Below are positions 8,428 to 16,991 of a DNA stretch of 64,000 bases, in pieces. Position 1 is the first letter of the stretch; each line of letters begins with the position of its first letter. The translations under genes and the position numbers were made by a program. The DNA comes from Sinomonas cyclohexanicum. Lineage in GTDB: Bacteria; Actinomycetota; Actinomycetes; Actinomycetales; Micrococcaceae. Where the stretch lies: contig NZ_AP024525.1 in assembly GCF_020886775.1 (NCBI RefSeq), positions 2,914,001-2,978,000 on the forward strand, written 5' to 3'. The notes under the pieces are model-generated. The model had not been told where the DNA came from and ran no database searches. It worked only from the letters and a program-made list of their open reading frames with translations.

Positions 8428-9566
8428 CAGGCGTTCCCCGTGCCGTCGGAAGTTCCCGCCGATGCCACCACCGCGCCGCGCTCGCGCTGGGACTGGGTGC
8501 GCCGCCGGTCCGCGTGGGCGATCACCTCGGCTGCGCCGACCGTGCCGAGGAGGCGGCCGGCGTCGTCCACCACCACGCCGCGGCCGGACGGCGATGACAG
8601 CGCGGCATCGAGCGCGGACCGGAGCGTGCTGCCGGCGCGGTGGAGCGATCCCCCGCTCACGAGCGACCCGGGGAACGACGGGCCGGCCCAGCCGACCGGC
8701 CGACCGGCTCCGTCCACGGCCACCGCCCAGTCTGGGACGCGCGCCGTCGCGACGTCCGCGGCCGGCACCGTCTCGGCGCGTCCGACCGCGAGGCCCGCGT
8801 CGTCGTAGAAGCCGAGGTGCCGGAAGCCCCGGTCCCGGCCCACGAATCCGGAGACGAACTCGTCCGCGGGGGCCCGCAGGAGCTCCTCCGGGCCGGCGAC
8901 CTGCGCGAGCCGCCCGCCCACGGCGAAGACGGCGATCGTGTCCCCGAGCAGCACGGCCTCGTCGATGTCATGCGTGACGAAGATGATCGTCTTGCCGAGG
9001 TCGCGTTGGAGGCGGAGCAGTTCCTGCTGCAGCTCGTGCCGCACCACTGGGTCCACGGCGCTGAACGGCTCGTCCATGAGGAGCACGGGCGGGTCCGCTG
9101 CGAGAGCGCGCGCCACGCCGACCCTCTGCTGCTGGCCGCCGGAGAGCTGGGCCGGGTACCTTCCGCCGAGGTTCTCCGGAAGGCCGACGACGGCGAGCAG
9201 CTCCCGCGCGCGGTCGCGGGCAGACGCTCGGGAGACGCCGTTCAGACGCGGGACCGTGGCGATGTTGTCCAGGACGCTGCGGTGCGGCATGAGGCCGGCG
9301 GACTGCATGACGTACCCCATCGAGCGGCGCAGGAGCGGCGCGGGCTGGGCGGTGGCGTCGCGGCCGTCCACCGTGATGGTCCCCGAGGTCGGCTCGACCA
9401 TCCGGTTGACCATGCGCAGCGACGTGGTCTTCCCGCAGCCGGACGGCCCGACGAAGACCGTGATCTGGCCGCGGGGCACACCCAGGCTCAGCCGGTCGAC
9501 GGCCGTCAGGCCGCCGTACACCTTGCTCACCTCACGGAACTCGATCATGGGCTCGGACACATGCAC
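8427..9566 (-). CDS. Glycine betaine/choline ABC transporter, ATP-binding protein
   Basis: ATPase of the importer, 379 residues, first gene of the operon. Walker A is GPSGCGKTTSLRM, the signature is QLSGGQQQRVGVARAL and Walker B is PVLLMDEPFSAVDP, followed by the switch histidine in VTHDIDEA. After about residue 240 a C-terminal region resembles the CBS-type regulatory pair of ProV/OpuCA, which sense ionic strength in relatives; the motifs are degenerate here. The start is GTG at 9566 or ATG at 9548 (MIEFREVSKVYGG). TGCGGAGGA upstream is a plausible ribosome-binding site. Confidence 0.94.
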   Translation of the reverse strand: MHVSEPMIEFREVSKVYGGLTAVDRLSLGVPRGQITVFVGPSGCGKTTSLRMVNRMVEPTSGTITVDGRDATAQPAPLLRRSMGYVMQSAGLMPHRSVLDNIATVPRLNGVSRASARDRARELLAVVGLPENLGGRYPAQLSGGQQQRVGVARALAADPPVLLMDEPFSAVDPVVRHELQQELLRLQRDLGKTIIFVTHDIDEAVLLGDTIAVFAVGGRLAQVAGPEELLRAPADEFVSGFVGRDRGFRHLGFYDDAGLAVGRAETVPAADVATARVPDWAVAVDGAGRPVGWAGPSFPGSLVSGGSLHRAGSTLRSALDAALSSPSGRGVVVDDAGRLLGTVGAAEVIAHADRRRTQSQRERGAVVASAGTSDGTGNA

Positions 9567-9614
9567 CTCAGTGGTTGCGGAGGAATCTGTCTGTCTGGGC
9601 GTGCTGGTGCGAGC

Positions 9615-10706
9615 CTACCAGCGTGATCCCTCGGCTCGGCGCCGGTAGGCATCCCGTTCACTGCGGTCGTTCATGCGGCGCTGCATGGCCCTGGAGTACT
9701 CCTTCCTTGCGAGGACGTCCTGGCTGCGGTGCAGGCGGGCGAGCTCGCGCTGCATCTTGGTATAGCTGTCCCAGCGGCGCCGCTCGAGCGAGCCGGTCTC
9801 GAGCGCGCCGCGCACGGCACAGCCGGGCTCGCTGCCGTGGGCGCAGTCCGAGAAACGGCACCTGCGCGCCAGCTGCTCGATGTCCGCGAACGTCTCGGCC
9901 AGTCCGGCGTCCGCGTTCCAGAGGCCGAACCCCCTCACGCCGGGCGTGTCGAGCAGCACGCCGCCGCCGGGGATCGGCACGAGCTCGCGGGCGGTCGTGG
10001 TGTGCCGGCCGCGCCCGTCCGCGACCCGCACGAGCCCGGTGCTCTGGACCTCTCGGCCCACGAGCGCGTTGACAAGGGTGGACTTGCCGGCCCCTGAGGG
10101 GCCGAGGAGCGCCATCGTCGTGCCGTGCGGGACGTGGGCCGCGAGCTCGTCCAGACCGTCACCGGTCGAGGCGGCGGTGGTGACCACGGCGGCGCCGCCG
10201 GAGTCGAGCGCGAGGCGGGCGACGACGTCGTCCGCCATCCCGACAATGTCCGCCTTGGTGACGACGACGAGCGGGACCGCACCGGAGTCCCAGATGGCCA
10301 CGAGCGTGCGCTCGAGCCGGTTCTCGCTGAGGGGACGGTCCACGGGCACGACGGCTGCGACCACGTCCGCGTTCGCCGCGAGGAGCTGCTCGCGGTCCGT
10401 GCCGTCGTGGGCGTCCTTGCGGCGCAGCAGGCTCGTGCGGGGCAGGATCCCGACGGCGCGCGGGCCGTCCGCCGTCAGTTCGAGGCGGAGCCAGTCGCCG
10501 GTGACGATCGGTCCGTCGGGAAGGGAACCGGGGAGGGCGATGCCCTCGAGGCCGTGCTCTGTGGCGACGAGCACGCGGTTGCGGTCCACACGCACGGCGC
10601 GGGCCGGCCGGGTCGGCTGATCTGGTGGGAAGTACTGGGCGACGGCGGGCGTGTACCCGTAGTCGTGGAGGCAGGCCAGCGCTCCGGCCCGGGTCTGGGA
10701 TGTCAC
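9615..10706 (-). CDS. rsgA: Ribosome small-subunit GTPase RsgA (YjeQ)
   Basis: Circularly permuted GTPase that checks the decoding centre during 30S subunit maturation. The 363-residue protein shows the OB-fold N-terminal half, then permuted G motifs: VVTKADIV (G4), then GPSGAGKSTLVNALVG (G1) and LLDTPGVRGFGLWN (G3). The C-terminal zinc finger is CRFSDCAHGSEPGCAV. The start is GTG, with GAGGACTCACC in front. It follows a tiny ORF with a strong ribosome-binding site, 39 bp upstream on the same strand. Confidence 0.95.
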   Translation of the reverse strand: MTSQTRAGALACLHDYGYTPAVAQYFPPDQPTRPARAVRVDRNRVLVATEHGLEGIALPGSLPDGPIVTGDWLRLELTADGPRAVGILPRTSLLRRKDAHDGTDREQLLAANADVVAAVVPVDRPLSENRLERTLVAIWDSGAVPLVVVTKADIVGMADDVVARLALDSGGAAVVTTAASTGDGLDELAAHVPHGTTMALLGPSGAGKSTLVNALVGREVQSTGLVRVADGRGRHTTTARELVPIPGGGVLLDTPGVRGFGLWNADAGLAETFADIEQLARRCRFSDCAHGSEPGCAVRGALETGSLERRRWDSYTKMQRELARLHRSQDVLARKEYSRAMQRRMNDRSERDAYRRRAEGSRW

Positions 10707-10745
10707 GGTGAGTCCTCGGGAAAGGGCCCGGGACGTGGCGTCGTC

Positions 10746-10820
10746 TCAGATGGCGCGCGGCCTCCGGGCGGTGGAAGGGATCTGTGTGAGCTGGGCGTGC
10801 TCGATGGCGGTAACACTCAT
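10746..10820 (-). CDS. Possible 24-residue leader peptide or small protein
   Basis: ATG to TGA encodes MSVTAIEHAQLTQIPSTARR followed by PRAI. What supports translation is the upstream AGGAGG at 10835-10830 on the minus strand, inside GGGAGGAGG with 9-nt spacing, among the best Shine-Dalgarno sequences in the window. It sits between the kinase gene and rsgA on the rsgA strand. No membrane segment or attenuator codon run is seen. It could be a regulatory uORF or a chance ORF. Confidence 0.4.
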   Translation of the reverse strand: MSVTAIEHAQLTQIPSTARRPRAI

Positions 10821-10886
10821 CTCGATCCACCTCCTCCCGCGAATTCGAACGTGCGGGGCCGCCGCGCGGCCGCGCGGCACCGTGCC

Positions 10887-11840
10887 TCAGGCTACTCCGG
10901 CCGATCCCCCGCCGCCAGACTCCGCGGCGAGCTCGATCGTGCCGAAGATCGGGTCGCGGTCCAGGATCCGCACGTCGGTGATGCCCTGCTCCGCGAGTCC
11001 AGTGCGGAACCCGTCCTGGATCCGGCGCACGTGCATCCCGAGGCCGCTGCCGAGGATCACGGGCCCCTCGAGTTCGAGCTGGCGGGCCACCTGGGCGGCC
11101 ATGCGCGCGAGGTCGTGGGCGGCCTGGTCCACCATGAAGCGCGCGCCGACGTGGCCGGCGTCGGCCGCCTCCGTCACGATCCGGGACTGCTGGGCCCAGT
11201 ACCGCCGGCCGGTCTCGGGGGCGTGGAAGTGGGCGATGAGCTCGTTGGGCTCGTTCAGGCCAGTGCTGTCGAGGAGCGCATCGGTGAGGAGGTCCGCCTC
11301 GAGGCCGAGGTTCATGCGGTGCAGGCTGTAGCGGACGGCCTCCCGCCCCAGCCAGTAGCCGCTGCCCTCGTCTCCGAGCAGGTATCCCCAGCCGCCTGCG
11401 CGGGCCTCGACGCCGTCGCCGTTGACGCCCCACGCGGCGGACCCGGTCCCCGCAATCACCGCGACGCCGGTCCGAGCCCCGCCCGCGGCGAGGAGGAGTC
11501 GCGAGTCGTGGACCACGCTCACGTGCGCCCCGGGGGCGTTGGGGCGGATCAGCGCGGCCAGGGCCTCGGCGTCCGCCTCCGTGTCGATCCCGCCCGCGCC
11601 GGCGAAGACCCGCGGGACGTCGGCGGCGTCGAGCCTGGCGAACAGCTCGGCGAGGTTCGCGGCCGCCGTCTCGCGGCTCACGTTCTGGACATTCGCGCTG
11701 CCCACCTCGAGGTCGGCGACGACCTCGCCGTCGACGACCTTGATGCCGCGAGTCTTGGTGCCCCCGATGTCGAGGCCGATCATGGTGACGGTTTCGGTCG
11801 CGTCGGGGCGGCCCTGGGCGCTGTTCGTGCTCACCCTCAC
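10887..11840 (-). CDS. BadF/BadG/BcrA-type ATPase, N-acetylglucosamine kinase-like
   Basis: ASKHA-fold sugar kinase of up to 317 residues. The phosphate-1 motif is LDIGGTKTRGIKVV, the adenosine-side glycine motif is VIAGTGSAAWGVNGDG, and WGYLLGDEGSGYWLGREAV is the block typical of N-acetylglucosamine kinases of the BadF family. The likely reaction is phosphorylation of GlcNAc or a related amino sugar from cell-wall recycling. The start is uncertain: GTG at 11840, or ATG at 11783, which puts the phosphate-1 motif at the very N-terminus and leaves more promoter space. It is divergent from the nitronate monooxygenase gene. Confidence 0.88.
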   Translation of the reverse strand: MRVSTNSAQGRPDATETVTMIGLDIGGTKTRGIKVVDGEVVADLEVGSANVQNVSRETAAANLAELFARLDAADVPRVFAGAGGIDTEADAEALAALIRPNAPGAHVSVVHDSRLLLAAGGARTGVAVIAGTGSAAWGVNGDGVEARAGGWGYLLGDEGSGYWLGREAVRYSLHRMNLGLEADLLTDALLDSTGLNEPNELIAHFHAPETGRRYWAQQSRIVTEAADAGHVGARFMVDQAAHDLARMAAQVARQLELEGPVILGSGLGMHVRRIQDGFRTGLAEQGITDVRILDRDPIFGTIELAAESGGGGSAGVA

Positions 11841-11864
11841 AGCCTAATGACTAGGGTGAGGGAT

Positions 11865-12887
11865 ATGGACGCGCCCTCGAAACTGCCCGGTGACCTGTTC
11901 GGCAACGGCGTCGTCGCCGCACCGATGGCGGGAGGCCCGAGCCGACCCGAGCTCGCGCAGGCCGTGGGCCGCGCGGGCGGGCTCGGATTCCTGGGAGGCG
12001 GGCTCAAGACGGCGGCGGCCCTCGCGGCCGAACTCGACATCATGGAGGCCGCGGGCCTGCCCTTCGGAGTCAACCTGTTCGTGCCGAGCACGGAGGAGGT
12101 CGACCGGGACGCCGTCCTCGCCTACCGCGAGCGCCTGCGCCCCGAGGCCGAGGCGGTCGGCGCTGACGTGCCGGAGGCGCACTGGGCGGACGACGACGCG
12201 TACCCGGCGAAGCTCGACCTCCTCCTGACGCGCGCACCCGCCGTCGTCTCCTTCACGTTCGGCACACCCCGCTGGGACGCCGTCGAGGCGCTGAAGACGG
12301 CCGGCTCGTTCGTGCTGCAGACCGTCACGGGCCCCGAGGAGGCCGCCCTCGCCGCGGAGCTCGGGGCGGACGCGCTGGTCGTGCAGCACCCGGATGCCGG
12401 CGGCCACTCGGGGGCCTTCCTCGGCTTGGCGCCGTTCGCCGGGACCCTCGCCGAGCTCGTCGCCCAGGTGCGCGGCGCCGTCGCGCTTCCCCTCGTCGCG
12501 GCGGGCGGGATCGGGACGCCCGACGACGCCGCTGCCGCCCGCCCCGCGGGTGCGGACGCCGTCCAGCTCGGCACGGCGTTCCTGCGAACTCCCGAGGCCG
12601 GGACGAACCCGGTGCACCGGGCCGCGCTGGCCTCGGGCGAGTTCACCCGCACCGCTCCGACGCGGGCCTTCTCGGGAAAGTTCGCGCGCGGGCTCGAGAA
12701 CGGGTTCATGCGACGGCTCGCCGACGCGCCCGCCGCGTATCCGGTGGTGCACCATCTCACGGCGCCGCTCCGCGCAGCGTCGGTGAAGGCCGGCAGCCCG
12801 GACCGCACGAGCCTGTGGGCGGGCACGGCGTGGCGCGACGCGCGCGAGGAGCCCGCAGCCGACGTCGTGGCGCGCTTCGCCCCCTGA
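11865..12887 (+). CDS. Nitronate monooxygenase-like flavoprotein
   Basis: FMN-dependent TIM-barrel enzyme of the NMO/2-nitropropane dioxygenase family, 340 residues, which oxidises alkyl nitronates or propionate-3-nitronate in characterised members. Family blocks are AAPMAGGPSRPELAQAVGRA, GGLGFLGGGLKT, VVQHPDAGGHSG (flavin/catalytic His loop) and LVAAGGIGTPDDAAAA with AVQLGTAFL. The ATG at 11865 has GGTGAGG upstream; an in-frame ATG at 11847 would add six residues. It is divergent from the sugar kinase. The true substrate is unknown. Confidence 0.9.
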   Translation: MDAPSKLPGDLFGNGVVAAPMAGGPSRPELAQAVGRAGGLGFLGGGLKTAAALAAELDIMEAAGLPFGVNLFVPSTEEVDRDAVLAYRERLRPEAEAVGADVPEAHWADDDAYPAKLDLLLTRAPAVVSFTFGTPRWDAVEALKTAGSFVLQTVTGPEEAALAAELGADALVVQHPDAGGHSGAFLGLAPFAGTLAELVAQVRGAVALPLVAAGGIGTPDDAAAARPAGADAVQLGTAFLRTPEAGTNPVHRAALASGEFTRTAPTRAFSGKFARGLENGFMRRLADAPAAYPVVHHLTAPLRAASVKAGSPDRTSLWAGTAWRDAREEPAADVVARFAP

Positions 12888-12954
12888 CCCACGTGGGGCC
12901 ACCTTGCTGCGACACGGGGTCCCTTCCTGCGACACGGGCCATAGGCTGGGGGCC

Positions 12955-13785
12955 ATGGCAACCGCACCGATGATCCAGCTCGCATCCGGATACTCCATCC
13001 CGCAGATCGGCCTCGGAACGTGGCCGCTCGACGACGCCCAGGTGGCCGACACGGTCGTGACGGCCCTCGAGCTCGGGTACAGGCACGTCGACACGGCGGA
13101 GAACTACGGCAACGAGGCCGGCGTCGGCGAGGGCCTGCGCCGGTCGGGGCTGCCTCGGGAGGAACTGTTCATCACGAGCAAGTTCAACCGGGAATGGCAC
13201 AGCGTGGACGGCGTCAGGACGGCGTGGGAGAACGCCGTGCGGAGGATCGGCGTCGACTACCTCGACCTGTACCTCATCCATTGGCCGAACCCCGACCAGG
13301 ACACGTACGTCCAGGCGTGGGAGGGGCTCATCGCGCTCCGCGAGGGAGGCAAGGTCCGCTCGATCGGCCTGTCCAACTTCTTCCCGGACCACGTGCGGCG
13401 CGTCGTCGCGGCGACGGGTGTGGCGCCGGACGTGGACCAGCTCCAGATCAGCCCCTACTGGACCAAGCAAGACATGCGCGCGTTCAACGCGGGAAACGGC
13501 ACGGTCACCGAGTCATATACGCCGATCGGGCGCGGCAAGGAGCTCCTCTCCGAACCGGCGGTGGTCGCCGCCGCCGAGGCGCACGGCGTGACGCCCGCGC
13601 AGGCGGTGCTGCGGTGGCACACGCAGCAGGGCCTCGTCGCGATCCCGAAGTCCTCCCACCGCGAGCGCCTGGCCCAGAACCTCGACGTCTTCGGATTCGA
13701 CCTGACGCCGGCCGAGCTCGAGGCGTTCGACGCCCTCGACGGACGCGGGCCCGAGGCTACGGACCCCGAACGCTTCGGCCACTGA
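12955..13785 (+). CDS. Aldo/keto reductase
   Basis: NADPH-dependent oxidoreductase of 276 residues with the AKR (alpha/beta)8 barrel. The catalytic tetrad can be placed: D and Y in GYRHVDTAENYGNE, K in LFITSKFNR and H in LYLIHWPNP. The NADP-binding end is IPKSSHRERLAQNLDVF. It resembles the AKR5 group (2,5-diketo-D-gluconate reductase-like), but substrate cannot be assigned. The start is the ATG in GCCATGGCAACC. The 67 bp before it contain two copies of TGCGACACGGG. Confidence 0.93.
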   Translation: MATAPMIQLASGYSIPQIGLGTWPLDDAQVADTVVTALELGYRHVDTAENYGNEAGVGEGLRRSGLPREELFITSKFNREWHSVDGVRTAWENAVRRIGVDYLDLYLIHWPNPDQDTYVQAWEGLIALREGGKVRSIGLSNFFPDHVRRVVAATGVAPDVDQLQISPYWTKQDMRAFNAGNGTVTESYTPIGRGKELLSEPAVVAAAEAHGVTPAQAVLRWHTQQGLVAIPKSSHRERLAQNLDVFGFDLTPAELEAFDALDGRGPEATDPERFGH

Positions 13786-13844
13786 CCCCTCACCGCAGGG
13801 ACATGACCCCTCAACGCGCTGCCAGAGACCCCGCAATCTGGGGC

Positions 13845-14852
13845 CTAACGGCCGAAGGCGTCCGCGAGCGTGTCCGCATCGAGCGCGAGGACGTGCTCGC
13901 GGAACATGCGCACCTGCGGCGGTTCCCCGACGATCCGCGGCCACACGAGCCCGATCTCGCGGTACGCGCCGGGATCCGCGAGGGCTAGTTCGGCCCACCC
14001 GAGCCCACTGCCGTGGCGGGTCGACCCGTAGACGGCACCGTGTCCGGCGGTGGACGGCGGCACGAGCGCCACGCCGAGGCCCGCGGACACGAGCCCGAGG
14101 AGCGTGCGCGAGTCCTGGCCCGAGAAGGCGATGTCCGGCGTGAAGCCCGCGTCCCTGCCCAGCCGGTCGAGGATGCTGCGCATCCCGAAGCCGCGCTCGA
14201 GCGCCACGAACGGCTCACCCGCCACCTCCGCCAGCCGCACCGAGGGACGCCCCGCGAGCCGGTGGCCGGCCGGAACGGCGAGGCGCACCGGCTGGACGTG
14301 GAGCGTCGCGCTGTCGACCTCGCGGGTGGGCCCGGGCCGCGGCGAGACGATGGCGAGGTCGACCCGCCCCTCTCCGAGAGCGTCAAGGCAGCTCTGCCGC
14401 GAGCCCTGGATCAGCTCGAAGCGGACGTTGGGGTGATGCGCACGGAACCCGCTCACGAACACGGGCACCGCGGACTCCCCGAACGTCATCTGGAAGCTCA
14501 GCCGCACCACGCCCCGGGCCTCGTGCTGCCGCTCGTGCAGCGCATCGAGGCCGCGCTGCAGCTCGGTCAAGGCGGTGCGGACGGAGGGCAGCAGCTGCTC
14601 CGCCGCGGGGGTCAGCCGGATCCCGCGCCCTTCCTTCCGCACGAGCTCGGCGCCCACGACGGCGGCCGCCCGCGCGAGCGCCCGGCTCACCGTGGGCTGG
14701 GGCACGCCCAGGAGCTCCGCGGCGGCGGTGACGTGGCGGGTCTGCCCGACGGCGTCGAGCACGGGCAGGAGCGGCAGGAGGCGGGCCAGCTCTCCGTGGA
14801 GCGGCTCGGGCGGGCGGACGGCAGGCATCTCTAACCTATGCATTCTCGACAT
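13845..14852 (-). CDS. LysR-family transcriptional regulator
   Basis: Regulator of up to 335 residues. The winged helix is at about residues 30-80 (VTAAAELLGVPQPTVSRALA), followed by a substrate-sensing domain with GVVRLSFQMTFGESAVPVFV and a long periplasmic-binding-type fold to the C-terminus. It is divergent from an MFS transporter gene whose start lies 56 bp away, the usual LysR/target layout, so it probably controls that exporter. ATGs at 14852, 14843 and 14828 are in frame; the last has a weak AGGTTAGAG ahead of it. Confidence 0.92.
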   Translation of the reverse strand: MSRMHRLEMPAVRPPEPLHGELARLLPLLPVLDAVGQTRHVTAAAELLGVPQPTVSRALARAAAVVGAELVRKEGRGIRLTPAAEQLLPSVRTALTELQRGLDALHERQHEARGVVRLSFQMTFGESAVPVFVSGFRAHHPNVRFELIQGSRQSCLDALGEGRVDLAIVSPRPGPTREVDSATLHVQPVRLAVPAGHRLAGRPSVRLAEVAGEPFVALERGFGMRSILDRLGRDAGFTPDIAFSGQDSRTLLGLVSAGLGVALVPPSTAGHGAVYGSTRHGSGLGWAELALADPGAYREIGLVWPRIVGEPPQVRMFREHVLALDADTLADAFGR

Positions 14853-14908
14853 ACATTGACGTGATCAGTGTATTGGACGCATGGATGGCGCGTTCCTAGG
14901 CTGGACGC

Positions 14909-16153
14909 ATGAGCGCAGCCCCGGACACAGCCCCCGCCGCCCAGGCCCGCTGGGAGGGCCATCCCAAGGGGAGCCGCGGCTACCGCAGGCTCATCGCGGC
15001 CCTCGCCTTCGCGGGCGTGGCGACGTTCGCCCAGCTGTACTCGCCCCAGGCGCTTCTCCCCCGGCTCGCCTCCGAGCTCGGCATCGATCCGGCCCGCGCG
15101 GCGCTCACCGTCTCCCTCGCGACGATCGGCCTCGCCGTCGCCGTGCTGCCGTGGTCCTTCGTCGCGGATCGGATCGGGCGCATCGGGACCATGCGGGCGG
15201 GCATCGTCGCAGCCACGGTCCTGGGCCTCCTCGGCCCCCTCGCTCCCACGTTCGAGCTGCTGCTCGTGCTGCGCTTCCTCGAAGGTGCCGCGCTGGGTTC
15301 GGTCCCGGCGATCGCGATCGCCTACCTGAGCGAGGAGGTCAGCCGGACGCACGCGGCCGTCGCGGCGGGAACGTACATCGCCGGCACCACGGTGGGCGGC
15401 CTCGCGGGGCGCCTCGTCGCCGGCCCGCTCGCGGACGCGTTGGGCTGGCGACTCGCCGTCATGGCCGTCTCGGTCCTCGGCGCCGCAGCGGCCGTCGCGT
15501 TCATCGCCCTCGCGCCCAAGGCCCGCGGCTTCTCCCCCGCTCCCCATACTGCGGGCGGGGTGCGGGCCGCCGCACGTGCGGCGGTCCGCCAGCTCGGCAG
15601 GCAGCTGCGCAGCCCCCGGCTGCTCGCCCTCTACGCCCAGGCGTTCCTGCTCATGGGCTCATTCGTGGCGGTCTACAACTACCTCGGCTTCCGGCTCGAG
15701 GCCGGGCCGTTCTGGCTGCCAGCGAGCCTCTCGAGCCTCCTGTTCCTCGCCTACCTCTCGGGCACGTTCAGCTCCGGCTTCGCGGCCCGCCTCACCACCC
15801 GGTACGGGCGGCGCCCCGTGATGGTGGCCAGCACGCTGGCGATGGCGGCCGGTGCGATCGCCCTCGTCGCGGAGTCGCTCGCGGTGGTCCTCGCAGGGCT
15901 GCTCGTGTTCACCGCCGGGTTCTTCGCGGCGCACGGCATCGCGTCCGGGTGGACCGGGGCGATCGCCGCCTCGGGACGCGCGCAGGCCGCATCGCTGTAC
16001 AACCTCGGCTACTACGGCGGCTCGAGCCTGCTGGGGTGGGCCGGCGGGCTCGTGCTCTACTCATGGGGCTGGAACGCGCTCGTGCTCGGAGTCGCGGGGA
16101 TCGCGCTCACGACGGCCGCTGCCTCCTGGGCCGTACACCGGGCCGACCGCTGA
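14909..16153 (+). CDS. MFS transporter, YnfM-like
   Basis: Twelve-helix major facilitator of 414 residues. The cytoplasmic loop 2-3 signature reads FVADRIGRIGTMRAG, and the loop 8-9 equivalent reads RLTTRYGRRPVMVA. The order of helices and the TFAQLYSPQALLPRLASELG start resemble the YnfM/arabinose-efflux group. Substrate is unknown. It is divergent from the LysR gene, and expression is probably LysR-dependent. Confidence 0.92.
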   Translation: MSAAPDTAPAAQARWEGHPKGSRGYRRLIAALAFAGVATFAQLYSPQALLPRLASELGIDPARAALTVSLATIGLAVAVLPWSFVADRIGRIGTMRAGIVAATVLGLLGPLAPTFELLLVLRFLEGAALGSVPAIAIAYLSEEVSRTHAAVAAGTYIAGTTVGGLAGRLVAGPLADALGWRLAVMAVSVLGAAAAVAFIALAPKARGFSPAPHTAGGVRAAARAAVRQLGRQLRSPRLLALYAQAFLLMGSFVAVYNYLGFRLEAGPFWLPASLSSLLFLAYLSGTFSSGFAARLTTRYGRRPVMVASTLAMAAGAIALVAESLAVVLAGLLVFTAGFFAAHGIASGWTGAIAASGRAQAASLYNLGYYGGSSLLGWAGGLVLYSWGWNALVLGVAGIALTTAAASWAVHRADR

Positions 16154-16325
16154 ACGGCGCTCCGGCACGGGCGGCAGCTGGCGGGCACCGCCGTATGGCC
16201 GGGCCGGCGGCGCCCGGCGACCACGCGCCGTCGTGCGTCATGTCGGGGCGCCCGGCGGCTAGAGTGGGGCACGTGTGAGGCGGCTCGCATATCATGGGGT
16301 CGGCCCCGACCAAGGAGAACCCCCT

Positions 16326-16844
16326 GTGACCACGCCGAGCTCCGGCCGACCGCAGAACGCCGCGGGACATCATCCCCCGGGCGGCGAGCCGCTCGACGAG
16401 GTGGACCGCAGGATCCTCGCGGCCCTCGCCGAGGACGCCCGCATCACGAACAAGCAGCTCGCGGAACTCGTGGGGATCGCCCCCTCGACGGCGCTCATGC
16501 GCACGCGCGCCCTGTCGGAGCGGGGCATCATCACGGGCTTCGAGGCGAAGGTGGACCTTGCTGCGGTTGGCCGGAGCGTCCAGGCCCTCATCTCAGTGCG
16601 CCTGAGGGCCCACGACCGCGACCAGATCGACGCCTTCACCGCCCGCGTGCCGCAGCTGCCAGGGGTCCTCGCGACGTTCCACACGTCGGGCGCGGTGGAC
16701 TACCTGCTGCACATCGCGGTGGGGAGTACCGAGGAGCTGCGCGACTGGGTCCTGGACAACCTCGCGACCGACCCGGTGGTGGGACACACGGAGACCACGC
16801 TCGTGTTCGAGCGGATCCCAGGGCCGGGTCCGCTGCCGGCCTGA
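16326..16844 (+). CDS. Lrp/AsnC-family transcriptional regulator
   Basis: 172-residue regulator: a disordered N-terminus of ~25 residues, an Lrp helix-turn-helix at about 30-75 (LDEVDRRILAALAEDARITN, then KQLAELVGIAPSTALMRTRA), and a RAM ligand-binding domain (VQALISVRLRAHDRDQID onward) that forms octamers in relatives. The GTG start is chosen because AAGGAG lies 8 nt upstream; the frame is open 17 codons further without a better signal. No obvious target gene is adjacent except the M20 amidohydrolase 147 bp downstream. Confidence 0.92.
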   Translation: MTTPSSGRPQNAAGHHPPGGEPLDEVDRRILAALAEDARITNKQLAELVGIAPSTALMRTRALSERGIITGFEAKVDLAAVGRSVQALISVRLRAHDRDQIDAFTARVPQLPGVLATFHTSGAVDYLLHIAVGSTEELRDWVLDNLATDPVVGHTETTLVFERIPGPGPLPA

Positions 16845-16991
16845 GGCCACGCGCCGGCCCCGGCCCGACTGATGGGGCCCATCCCGTTCGATGTGGGCTG
16901 GGGCCCTGGTCCCTTGCCACGGCCGCCCTTCATGGACGTCCTGCATGTTCAGGCCTGCCATAAGCGCGCGGCCGCAGGCTAGGCTCCAGCC

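Noticed and set aside
16860-16925. Terminator hairpin after the Lrp gene
   Set aside because: TGGGGCCCA occurs on both sides of a spacer but the pairing between is poor and the word is self-complementary, so a functional stem is not supported.
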